Positions 44,042-51,582 of a stretch of 64,000 bases of DNA are shown here, piece by piece. Under the pieces are notes generated by a model, which had not been told where the DNA came from, did no database searches, and saw only the letters and a list, made by a program, of their open reading frames with translations. Each line of letters opens with the position of its first letter. Position 1 is the stretch's first letter. The DNA lies in NCBI RefSeq assembly GCF_029211225.1, contig NZ_JARGEM010000001.1, positions 124,001 to 188,000 on the forward strand. Direction: 5' to 3'. Source of the DNA: Antiquaquibacter metalliresistens. GTDB lineage: Bacteria > Actinomycetota > Actinomycetes > Actinomycetales > Microbacteriaceae. Position numbers and translations under genes: made by a program.

Positions 44042-45177
44042 CCCGCTTGCGGTAGGACGAGCGAGGCGCTGAGCGGCTCGCCGCCCGAGCGGTTGACGAA
44101 GCAGAAGTAGTCGCGGTTGCCGTCATCCCAGTCCGCGGCATCCACGGCGTAGCTCGCCGTCACCTGCAGGTCGAGCACCGTGGCGGCAACGACGTAGTCG
44201 ATGATGGTCGGCGCGGTGCACAGCAGGTTGATGCGGCTCTGCAGCTGCTCGACGCCCGGAAACGCGGTATCCGCCGCATCGTCGAAGACCCCGCGGTGCA
44301 CCATCTGCGCCGCGTGCGGCTGCGCGCACGGCACCACGGTGTACTGGTCCTGCCAGGCCGACTCCAAGGGCTCGAGGCATTCCCCGCCGAGCAGCGCGTT
44401 CCAGCGCACCAGACCCGGGGCGACCGGCCCGAGCGCCGACGGACCGCTGCTCGCCGATGGTGTGGGTGATGGGGACGCGGATGCCACGACCGCAGGCGCT
44501 GGCACCAGGTGCGACAGCCGCGTGCCGACCAGGAACAGCGCGACGAGCGCGAGAGCGGCGACGAGTCCGCCCGCGACGCCCAGCAGAATCTTCTGCACGC
44601 GCGGCAGCGGCGCTCGCGCGGCCTTCGGTGCGCGCGGCACCACCACGAGCTCCTGTCCCGGGCCTTCAGCGGGCTGGCGACGCGGCGGCGGCGGCAGGAT
44701 CGGCGTCGCCTCGTACTCCACGAACGCCGCCTCGCCGAACAACGAGTCGAGCGCGGATGACTCCACCGACTCGTCGACCGGGTCGGGCAGTCCCACCGGC
44801 TGAGGCATGAGTGCCTCGGTCACCCCCTCCATGGCGGAGTCCAGGGGCGGGAACGCCGCGGTCGGCTCCGTCGGGGCTGGCTCCGCTGCCGCAGTCGGCT
44901 CGGTCGGGGCGGGCGCGGGGAATGCCGTGTAGGCCTGCGTCGGGGCGGGATCGTAGGCCGCCGGCGGCGGGGTGAACGTCGGCGGCGGGGTCACGGCCGG
45001 CGGCGGGGTGAACGTCGCCGGCGGCGTGAACGGTGCCGGGGGCTCCGGTGCCGGAGGCGGCGGCGCGGGGGCGGGCGGCGGCGCGGCTTCGGGCGCATCC
45101 CCGCCACCGGGGGTCAGCCCCCACGGGAACGGCGAACCCGTCGGCGCCGCGGCCTCCTCGTCGCGCTCGTCGGTCAT
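44038..45177 (-). CDS. Proline-rich membrane protein with septum-formation-type extracellular domain
   Basis: A 379-residue protein. Residues 1-110 are Pro/Ala/Thr-rich with tandem TPPP units, then an acidic stretch, one membrane helix (about 197-218), a Ser/Pro linker and a C-terminal domain with GGECLEPLESAWQDQYTVVPCAQPHAAQM, the C-x-V-V-C-x-x-PH pattern of the actinobacterial septum formation family (PF13845). The C-terminal half should be outside the cell. It follows pyrE by four bases in the same unit. Confidence 0.75.
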   Translation of the reverse strand: MTDERDEEAAAPTGSPFPWGLTPGGGDAPEAAPPPAPAPPPPAPEPPAPFTPPATFTPPPAVTPPPTFTPPPAAYDPAPTQAYTAFPAPAPTEPTAAAEPAPTEPTAAFPPLDSAMEGVTEALMPQPVGLPDPVDESVESSALDSLFGEAAFVEYEATPILPPPPRRQPAEGPGQELVVVPRAPKAARAPLPRVQKILLGVAGGLVAALALVALFLVGTRLSHLVPAPAVVASASPSPTPSASSGPSALGPVAPGLVRWNALLGGECLEPLESAWQDQYTVVPCAQPHAAQMVHRGVFDDAADTAFPGVEQLQSRINLLCTAPTIIDYVVAATVLDLQVTASYAVDAADWDDGNRDYFCFVNRSGGEPLSASLVLPQAG

Positions 45178-45181
45178 CGCG

Positions 45182-45733
45182 TCACTTCGTCAGGCCGAGG
45201 TCGGCGAGCCCGATCGCAGCGTAGTAGGGGTAGCCGGCCGCCTCGATGCGCTCGCGCGCGCCCGTGTCGCGGTCGACGACCACGGCCACGGCCGCGATCT
45301 CCGCCCCGACCTTCAGCAGCGCGTCGATCGCGGCGAGCGGTGAGCCGCCGGTCGTGGAGGTGTCTTCGAGCACGATCACCCGCTGTCCGGCGAGATCCGG
45401 CCCCTCCACCTGCTTGCCGCGCCCGTGATCCTTCGGCTCCTTGCGCACGACGAAGGCGTCGTAGGCGAGCCCGCGGGCGGCACCCTGGTGCAGGATCGCG
45501 GTCGCGATCGGATCGGCACCCATCGTCATCCCACCGACCGCGCGCACACCGGGCACGTCGGCGATGAGATCGAGCATCACCTGGCCGATCAGCGGCGCCA
45601 CGCGGTGGTCGAGCGAGACCTTGCGCAGATCCACGTAGTAGCTGGCGCGCTTGCCGCTGGTGAGGACGAAGTCCCCGTGGAACACTGCCTCGGCGGCGAT
45701 GAAGTCGATGAGCTGCGCTCTGGCGTCGGTCAC
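45182..45733 (-). CDS. pyrE: Orotate phosphoribosyltransferase
   Basis: A 183-residue enzyme transferring PRPP to orotate in pyrimidine synthesis. VLTSGKRASYYVDLRKV, VRKEPKDHGRGKQVEG (the flexible catalytic loop) and the PRPP motif VIVLEDTSTTGGS are all present. GTG start six bases after TATTCT. Other pyrimidine genes are absent from the window. Confidence 0.95.
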   Translation of the reverse strand: MTDARAQLIDFIAAEAVFHGDFVLTSGKRASYYVDLRKVSLDHRVAPLIGQVMLDLIADVPGVRAVGGMTMGADPIATAILHQGAARGLAYDAFVVRKEPKDHGRGKQVEGPDLAGQRVIVLEDTSTTGGSPLAAIDALLKVGAEIAAVAVVVDRDTGARERIEAAGYPYYAAIGLADLGLTK

Positions 45734-45739
45734 GACTCC

Positions 45740-45745
45740 AGAATA
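45740..45745 (-). promoter_or_regulatory. -10 hexamer TATTCT of pyrE
   Basis: TATTCT, six bases, GTG at 45731-45733; leaderless spacing. Confidence 0.55.
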
Positions 45746-45811
45746 GTGACTCGCTCCCGTGAGCCACCCCTCGTGATCGAGCCCGCCGGGTTCGCCCGGA
45801 ACGACACGAGC

Positions 45812-45952
45812 TCAGAGCGTGCCGAGCACCAGCAGCAGACTCGCGACCAGCACGGCGGCCGTCGCCGAGACGGAGATGACCCAGGCGGCGCGCATCTGGC
45901 GGCGGTCCGCGGCGGCAGCCGCGTCATCCATCAGCTCGTCGATCTCACGCAC
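45812..45952 (-). CDS. Short single-pass membrane peptide (46 residues)
   Basis: A small open frame: GTG at 45950-45952, an acidic/basic N-terminal helix (REIDELMDDAAAAADRRQMR), then a hydrophobic helix from about residue 22 to the end (VISVSATAAVLVASLLLVLG). AGGG lies seven bases before the start. The protein layout and ribosome binding site suggest a real gene, but no family is recognised and the call rests on the sequence alone. Confidence 0.5.
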   Translation of the reverse strand: MREIDELMDDAAAAADRRQMRAAWVISVSATAAVLVASLLLVLGTL

Positions 45953-46042
45953 GCTGAAACCCTAGGCGCGCGCTCGACCCGCTGTCGCCGCCCAGTTAGG
46001 GGGCGAACCGGTCGTGGTTCGGATGCCGTCGGTGTGCGCCAG

Positions 46043-46048
46043 TAGCGT
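46043..46048 (+). promoter_or_regulatory. -10 hexamer TAGCGT of xthA
   Basis: TAGCGT, six bases, ATG at 46055. Confidence 0.55.
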
Positions 46049-46054
46049 TGGTGC

Positions 46055-46891
46055 ATGCGCATCGCCACCTGGAACGTCAACTCGATCCGCAGCCGCGTAG
46101 CCCGTGTCACCGACTGGATGATCCGGCAGGACGTGGACGTGCTCGCGATGCAGGAGATCAAGTGCACGGAGGCCCAGTTTCCGTTCGACGCGTTCACCGA
46201 GGCCGGCTACGAGGTGGAGCTGCACGGACTCAACCAGTGGAACGGCGTGGCGATCGCCAGTCGACTCGGCTTCGACGAGGTGATGCTCGGCTTCGACTCG
46301 GCACCCGGGTTCGGCAAGCCGCTCGACGACGGCACGCTGCCGAAGGAGGCACGCGCGCTCGGCGCCACGATCAACGGCGTGCGCGTCTGGAGCCTCTACG
46401 TGCCGAACGGCCGCGAGCTCGACAACGCCCACTACCCGTACAAACTCGAATGGCTCGCGGCGCTCGCGGCCGAGACCCGAGCCTGGCTCTCGGCGCACCC
46501 CGACCAGCCCCTGGCCCTCATGGGCGACTTCAACATCGCCCCGCTCGACATCGACGTCTGGGATATCGCGCTGTTCCAGGGCAAGACCCACGTCAGCCAG
46601 CCCGAGCGGGATGCCTTCGCCGCCCTCGAGGAGGCCGGACTGATCGACGCGCTGCGCACCCGCGGGGTCGAGGGCTACACCTACTGGGACTACCAGCAGT
46701 TGCGCTTTCCCCGGAACGAGGGCATGCGCATCGACTTCATCCTCGGCTCCAAGTCGTTCGACGACCTGGTCACAGGCGCCGCCATCCACCGAGACGAGCG
46801 CAAGGGCGACGCACCGAGCGACCACGTTCCGCTCACCGTCGACCTCGACCTGCCGACCGAGGACGACGACGACCGCCCGATGTTCCTCTAG
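46055..46891 (+). CDS. xthA: Exodeoxyribonuclease III / AP endonuclease
   Basis: A 278-residue exonuclease III-type enzyme of base excision repair. RIATWNVNSIRSR, AMQEIKC with the metal-binding Glu, NGVAIASR, LYVPNGRELDN with the active-site Tyr, GDFNIAPLDIDVW with the Asp-Asn pair, and SDHVPL with the catalytic His are all in place. Leaderless start. Its end overlaps the convergent transporter gene by four bases. Confidence 0.95.
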   Translation: MRIATWNVNSIRSRVARVTDWMIRQDVDVLAMQEIKCTEAQFPFDAFTEAGYEVELHGLNQWNGVAIASRLGFDEVMLGFDSAPGFGKPLDDGTLPKEARALGATINGVRVWSLYVPNGRELDNAHYPYKLEWLAALAAETRAWLSAHPDQPLALMGDFNIAPLDIDVWDIALFQGKTHVSQPERDAFAALEEAGLIDALRTRGVEGYTYWDYQQLRFPRNEGMRIDFILGSKSFDDLVTGAAIHRDERKGDAPSDHVPLTVDLDLPTEDDDDRPMFL

Positions 46892-47811
46892 CGAGCCAGT
46901 AGGGCCGCGATCAGCGCGATCACCGGCACCGCCCCGATCGTGGTCAGGAGCACCACGTCGCGAGCGAGAATCACACCCCGCTCATAGCGCTGGGCGTAGT
47001 TGAACACGTTCTGCGCGCTCGGCAGTGCGGCGAGCACCGTCACCGCGAACAGTTGCTCGCCGTCGAGCGAGAAGACGAACCTGCCGAGACTCCAGGCCAC
47101 CAGCGGCATCACCGTGAGCTTGAGCGCGGTGGCGAGCACCACATCCCGTCGCGCCGTGCCGGGCGCAAGCGGTCGCTGACCGTGCAACGAGATGCCGAAG
47201 GCGATCAGGATGACCGGCACCGCAGCACCCCCGATGAGCTTGAACGGCTCCAACACCGCAGCCGGCAACTGCACCCCGGTGACCGCGATCAGCACTCCGA
47301 GCACGGAGGCGACCACCAGCGGATTGGTCACCGGCTGCAGTAGCACTCGCCGCAGGGAGACGACTCCCCGAGTCTGACTGTCGAGGATCGTCAGGGCGAT
47401 GGGAGCGAACACGAGCATCTGCAGCAGCACGACCGGTGCCGAGAGCGCCGGGTCGCCGAGCACGTAGAGCGAGACGGGGATGCCGATGTTGTTGGCGTTC
47501 ACGTAGCCGGAGGCGAGGCTGCCGACGACCGTCTCGGAGACCGGCCGGCGCCAGACGAACCGCGCGACGGCGGCGAACAGCAGGCCGACCGCGACGGCGG
47601 CGATCGCCGAGACCGGCAGCAGGGCGGAGAACAGGTGCGCGATGTCGGCTTCGGAGAGCACGGTGAGCAGCAGGCACGGGGTGAGCACGGCGAAGCCGAT
47701 GCGGCCGAGCACGAAGCCGGCGTGCTCGCCCAGCACCCCGAGCCGCCCGACGAGGTACCCGACGAGCACGATCACCGCGATGACCGCGAACCCCGTGAGC
47801 ACACCGATCAT
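46888..47811 (-). CDS. AEC-family (auxin efflux carrier type) transporter
   Basis: A 307-residue membrane protein with ten hydrophobic segments in two halves. GYVNANNIGIPVSLYVLGD and LPSAQNVFNYAQRY carry the conserved Asn residues near the helix breaks typical of AEC/malonate-type carriers. Such carriers move carboxylates or similar anions. The ATG at 47809-47811 is preferred to the longer frame because it begins at the first helix and follows CAGACT by seven bases. It is divergent from the GntR regulator, a likely controller. Confidence 0.85.
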   Translation of the reverse strand: MIGVLTGFAVIAVIVLVGYLVGRLGVLGEHAGFVLGRIGFAVLTPCLLLTVLSEADIAHLFSALLPVSAIAAVAVGLLFAAVARFVWRRPVSETVVGSLASGYVNANNIGIPVSLYVLGDPALSAPVVLLQMLVFAPIALTILDSQTRGVVSLRRVLLQPVTNPLVVASVLGVLIAVTGVQLPAAVLEPFKLIGGAAVPVILIAFGISLHGQRPLAPGTARRDVVLATALKLTVMPLVAWSLGRFVFSLDGEQLFAVTVLAALPSAQNVFNYAQRYERGVILARDVVLLTTIGAVPVIALIAALLAR

Positions 47812-47818
47812 GACCACC

Positions 47819-47824
47819 AGTCTG
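47819..47824 (-). promoter_or_regulatory. -10 hexamer CAGACT of the AEC transporter gene
   Basis: CAGACT, seven bases, ATG at 47811. The first base departs from TANNNT, as at the threonine aldolase gene (50074-50079). Confidence 0.4.
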
Positions 47825-47874
47825 GCCGAGCGCTCGGGTGCGTGGCGTAGCGTCACCCATTCGGGGGTGCACCG

Positions 47875-47880
47875 TAGGAT
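47875..47880 (+). promoter_or_regulatory. -10 hexamer TAGGAT of the GntR gene
   Basis: TAGGAT, six bases, ATG at 47887. Confidence 0.55.
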
Positions 47881-47886
47881 CGCGGA

Positions 47887-48546
47887 ATGATCCACCCGCC
47901 GTCCTCATCCGAGCCGGATGCACTGCTGGCCACGAGTTCGGTCGTCACCCGCGTGTTCGATCAGGTGCTCGCCGCCGTGCACGCCGGCACCCTGCTGCCC
48001 GGGCAACGCATCAGCGATGCCGCGCTCGCGGACGAGTTCGGCGTCTCGCGCACCCCGGTTCGGGAGGCCCTGCAGCGGTTGCGCGAGATCGGCATCGTCG
48101 AGGCATCCGCGAGCCGTTTCACCCGCATCGCCGATGTCACCCCGCGGCAGACCGCGCAGGCCTACGTCGTGTGGCTCGCCCTCTACCGCGCGCTGGTGAC
48201 GGAGACGGTGCCGATCGCCTCGCCGCAGACCGCGGACGCGATGCGCGATGATCACGCCCGTTTTCTCGCGAGCCTCATCGAATTGAACTTCCAGCGCATC
48301 GCGACCACCAACTTCGACTTCTTCAATCGGCTGCCCGCCGAGTCGGGGAACCGCGCCCTCACCCGCGCGCTCACCGCGGTCGTGCACATCGTGCGCCTCG
48401 GAAGCCTGCACCTGCCGGCGACAATCGATCTCGAGGCGGTCGGGCGAGCGCAGGGCCTGCTGCTCGAAGCCACCGTGACCCACGACGTCTCGATGGCGCT
48501 CGAGGCCATGGATCTGCTCGGGCAAGTGGAGGTTCCGCAGGCCTGA
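47887..48546 (+). CDS. GntR-family transcriptional regulator (FCD subfamily)
   Basis: A 219-residue regulator. The winged helix ISDAALADEFGVSRTPVREALQRLREIGIVEA is clear; residues 95-215 form an all-helical FCD-like effector domain, though the usual metal-binding His and Asp pattern is only partly kept (DDHARF). It is divergent from the AEC transporter, and the 75-base spacer is the probable shared control region. Confidence 0.85.
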   Translation: MIHPPSSSEPDALLATSSVVTRVFDQVLAAVHAGTLLPGQRISDAALADEFGVSRTPVREALQRLREIGIVEASASRFTRIADVTPRQTAQAYVVWLALYRALVTETVPIASPQTADAMRDDHARFLASLIELNFQRIATTNFDFFNRLPAESGNRALTRALTAVVHIVRLGSLHLPATIDLEAVGRAQGLLLEATVTHDVSMALEAMDLLGQVEVPQA

Positions 48547-48563
48547 CGCGCACATCGTGCGCG
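48547..48563 (+). terminator. Hairpin immediately after the GntR gene
   Basis: CGCGCAC and GTGCGCG form a seven-base stem with a three-base loop, starting at the base after the stop codon. No T-run follows. It may end the GntR message. Confidence 0.4.
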
Positions 48564-48654
48564 AAACCGGCGATGCGCGCGCAGCGCGTGCGTATCGTGG
48601 TGCGTTGCGCATCTTTCCCGCGTCAACCGCAACCAAACCGCGCGAGCCGATCGT

Positions 48655-48660
48655 TACGCT
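48655..48660 (+). promoter_or_regulatory. Probable -10 hexamer TACGCT of the DUF6421 gene
   Basis: TACGCT 39 bases upstream of the ATG, giving a short leader with GGGAGG at 48687-48692 as ribosome binding site. Confidence 0.4.
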
Positions 48661-48699
48661 CGAAGGAGGCATTCGAACGAGACGACGGGAGGTCGATCC

Positions 48700-50073
48700 A
48701 TGGCACGTGCGACGTCACAGCGCGCAATCCTCGGCGAACCCGAGGTGCTCGAGGACACCGCCCCCGCCTGGCTGCGTCTCAAGGCCGCGGTCGGCGAGTT
48801 GCGGCTGCTGCAGGCGCACGATGGGAGCATTCCGGATGCCGCTCAGCACGGTCGCGCCCGCGAGCTCGTCGAGGCGGTGCGCGCCGAACTGCCCGAGTTC
48901 GCCCTCGCGCTGCCGCACGACGCCGACTACCTGAAGGCGCTCGACGCCGACCTCGCGCGCTGGAGCGACCTCGGATTCACCGAACCCGACTTCCTCGATT
49001 CGCTCGTCGCCTTCCAACCCCAGCGCGACCGCGTCGACGGGCTTCGCCATCTGGTGCTGTTCCCGATGCTCACCCAGAACGGCTCGCCGGATCGGCTCAT
49101 GGAGGCGGTGCTGATCGAGGTGATCTGGCCCGAGTTCGTGGCATCCCTCGAGGCCGGCGACTACGGCAACAAGCTCTTCGTGCCGGTGCGCTTCGTCGAC
49201 TTCACCGGTGGCTACGACACCAACTCCGCGGTGCTGTTCCCGGAGACGGTGGCGATGCGGGAGATCCCCACGTTCACCTGGGGCGCGATCTTCGCCGACC
49301 GCGAGGCCGCCAGGTTCCGTCGAGTCGTGCGTGCGGCGTCCGAGATCACGAAACTGGATCTTCCGGACGGCGCCGCGCGCCTGCTCGACGATCAGCACCT
49401 CACGGAGGAGACCTTCGTGATGTGGGACCTGATCCACGACCGCACGCACATGCGCGGCGACCTGCCGTTCGATCCGTTCATGATCAAGCAGCGGATGCCC
49501 TACTTCCTGTACTCCCTCGAGGAGCTGCGCTGCGACCTCATCGCCTTCCGCGAAGCCGTGCGCCTCGTGCGCGCGCCGGAGACGGACCCGGTCGTGCGCG
49601 AGCACGCTCAGCTCGTGCAGTACGCGGTGATCTTCGACCGCATCTTCCGCTTCGCGATCACCGGCTCGCGCAAGCGCAACTACGACGGACTCGGCGGTCA
49701 GCTGCTGTTCGCGTGGATGCATCAGCGCGGCGTGCTGCACTGGACCGATACCCGCCTGACGATCGACTGGGCCGAGGTACCGGATGTCGTGGTCGCCCTC
49801 TCGGACGCCATCAACGATCTCTACTGGCGCTCCATCGACCGCCCGAAGGTCGCCCACTGGCTCGCGGCCTACGACCTGGTCTCCTCCACGGTCACGCCGC
49901 ACCCCGCCTCGCGCTGGGCCAGGCGTGACCTCCCGCTGGAGGGCGCGCCGCGTGAACTGACCGATGCGGTGATGGACGACGAGTTCCCGCTGTCGATGTT
50001 CTACGAGGCCCTCGCGAAGAAGATGACGACGGTGATCGAGTCGACGGCGGGGATCACGGGCACATCGGACTGA
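48700..50073 (+). CDS. DUF6421 family protein
   Basis: A 457-residue soluble protein conserved in actinobacteria without known function. Prominent blocks are HLVLFPMLTQNGSPDRLMEAVLIEVIWPEF, KLFVPVRFVDFTGGYDTNSAVLFPETVA and MWDLIHDRTHMRGDLPFDPFMIKQRMPYFLYSLEELRCDL. The last block holds His246, His250, Glu274 and Glu275, an arrangement that could bind a metal. Strong ribosome binding site. The following aldolase gene is 13 bases downstream but has its own weak promoter-like signal. Confidence 0.75.
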   Translation: MARATSQRAILGEPEVLEDTAPAWLRLKAAVGELRLLQAHDGSIPDAAQHGRARELVEAVRAELPEFALALPHDADYLKALDADLARWSDLGFTEPDFLDSLVAFQPQRDRVDGLRHLVLFPMLTQNGSPDRLMEAVLIEVIWPEFVASLEAGDYGNKLFVPVRFVDFTGGYDTNSAVLFPETVAMREIPTFTWGAIFADREAARFRRVVRAASEITKLDLPDGAARLLDDQHLTEETFVMWDLIHDRTHMRGDLPFDPFMIKQRMPYFLYSLEELRCDLIAFREAVRLVRAPETDPVVREHAQLVQYAVIFDRIFRFAITGSRKRNYDGLGGQLLFAWMHQRGVLHWTDTRLTIDWAEVPDVVVALSDAINDLYWRSIDRPKVAHWLAAYDLVSSTVTPHPASRWARRDLPLEGAPRELTDAVMDDEFPLSMFYEALAKKMTTVIESTAGITGTSD

Positions 50074-50086
50074 CAGACTGGATGCC

Positions 50087-51136
50087 GTGACCCAGCTCCA
50101 CGACCCCGCCTGGCGCGGCTTCGCCTCCGACAACTACGCCGGCGCGCACCCCGAGGTGCTCGCCGCGATCGCGGACGCCAACGGCGGGCACCAGATCGCC
50201 TACGGCGAAGACGTGTACACCGCGCGCCTGCAGGAGGTGATCCGCGCACACTTCGGCGACCGCGCGGAGGCGTTCCCCGTGTTCAACGGCACGGGGGCGA
50301 ACGTCACCGCGCTCACGAGCATGCTGCCGCGGTGGGGTGCGGTCGTGACGAGCTCGAACGCGCACATCCACACCGACGAGAACGCGGCACCGGAGCGCGT
50401 GAGCGGGCTCAAGCTGCTGACCGTGCCGACACCGGACGGTCGACTCACTCCCGAGCTCATCGATGTGGAGGCCTGGGGCTGGGGCGACGAGCATCGCGCG
50501 CAGCCGCTCGCCGTCTCGATCACGCAGTCGACCGAGTTGGGCACGGTGTACTCGGTCGAGCAGATCCGCGCCATCACCGATCACGCCCACGCGCGCGGCA
50601 TGACGGTGCACATGGACGGCGCCCGCATCGCGAACGCTGCGGCGGCACTGGGCACCGGGCTCCGCGAGTTCACCACGGATGCCGGGGTCGACGTGTTGAG
50701 CTTCGGTGGCACCAAGAACGGGCTGCTGTACGGGGAAGCCGTCGTGGTGCTGAACCCCGAGGCATCCGAGGGTCTGGTCTTTCTGCGCAAGCTCTCGATG
50801 CAGTTGGCCTCGAAGATGCGCTTCGTCTCCGCGCAGCTCATCGCGTTGCTCGAGGGCGACCTGTGGCTGCGGTCCGCCGGACACGCGAACGCGATGGCCG
50901 CGCGCCTGCGTTCCGCCCTGGAGGGGGTGCCGGGCGTGCAGTTCACCCAGCCGAGCGAGGCGAATGCGCTCTTCGCGATTTTGCCGCCCGGCGTCGCGGA
51001 CCGGCTGCGACAGCGGTTCCGCTTCTACGACTGGAACCCGGCCACCGGTGAGGTGCGTTGGATGACGGCCTTCGACACCACGGAGGCCGACGTCGATGCG
51101 TTCGCGGCCGCGATCCGCGCGGAGGTCGGCGCGTGA
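50087..51136 (+). CDS. Low-specificity threonine aldolase / beta-eliminating lyase
   Basis: A 349-residue PLP enzyme cleaving L-threonine or allo-threonine to glycine and acetaldehyde. FASDNYAGAHPEVLAAI is the usual opening, VHMDGARIANAAAALG contains the PLP-nitrogen Asp177, and SFGGTKNG carries the Schiff-base Lys210. GTG start, with CAGACT seven bases upstream. GTGA overlap with the next gene. Confidence 0.92.
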   Translation: MTQLHDPAWRGFASDNYAGAHPEVLAAIADANGGHQIAYGEDVYTARLQEVIRAHFGDRAEAFPVFNGTGANVTALTSMLPRWGAVVTSSNAHIHTDENAAPERVSGLKLLTVPTPDGRLTPELIDVEAWGWGDEHRAQPLAVSITQSTELGTVYSVEQIRAITDHAHARGMTVHMDGARIANAAAALGTGLREFTTDAGVDVLSFGGTKNGLLYGEAVVVLNPEASEGLVFLRKLSMQLASKMRFVSAQLIALLEGDLWLRSAGHANAMAARLRSALEGVPGVQFTQPSEANALFAILPPGVADRLRQRFRFYDWNPATGEVRWMTAFDTTEADVDAFAAAIRAEVGA

Positions 51137-51504
51137 GCGACGAGATCGTCATCGACGATCGCGCGGACAAGCCGCCGCGCACCTGGGACTTCTTCCTCAC
51201 GGTGTTCCTCCTGCTCATGCTCGTGGTGATGACGGGGATCTTCGTCGTCTCCGGCCTCGCCTTCGGTGTCACCACGCTCAGCTGCGCGGATTCGGCGCAG
51301 GCCTGCAACGGCCTGGCGATCAGCGTGGGCGCCATCCTGGCGATCGTGGGAACACCGATCGTCGCGATCGCGGGCATCACCGTCTCGATCATCTGGATCG
51401 CGCGACGCAAGATCTCCTCCCTGGTCGCGTTCATCTCGGTGCTCGCCTGCGCCGGCGTCTTCATGCTCGGCGGATGGCTCGTGGAGCTCGCCGTTCCGGC
51501 CTGA
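51133..51504 (+). CDS. Three-pass membrane protein of unknown function
   Basis: A 123-residue protein with a charged N-terminus (SDEIVIDDRADKPPR) and three hydrophobic segments (about 20-45, 57-85, 93-118). CADSAQACNG between the first two could be an extracytoplasmic loop with a disulphide. It resembles small uncharacterised actinobacterial membrane proteins. Coupled to the aldolase by a GTGA overlap. Confidence 0.65.
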   Translation: MSDEIVIDDRADKPPRTWDFFLTVFLLLMLVVMTGIFVVSGLAFGVTTLSCADSAQACNGLAISVGAILAIVGTPIVAIAGITVSIIWIARRKISSLVAFISVLACAGVFMLGGWLVELAVPA

Positions 51505-51570
51505 TCGTCGACCCCCGACCGCATGTTGCGTCATGCGTCGCCCCGGCCCGCGGCGACGACGGCTCGCGCC

Positions 51571-51576
51571 TAGCCT
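51571..51576 (+). promoter_or_regulatory. -10 hexamer TAGCCT of acs
   Basis: TAGCCT, six bases, ATG at 51583. Confidence 0.55.
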
Positions 51577-51582
51577 CAAACC

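Noticed and set aside
44950-45060. Tandem DNA repeat
   Set aside because: The repetition comes from the TPPP-type codons of the proline-rich protein and stays in frame, so it is protein low complexity.
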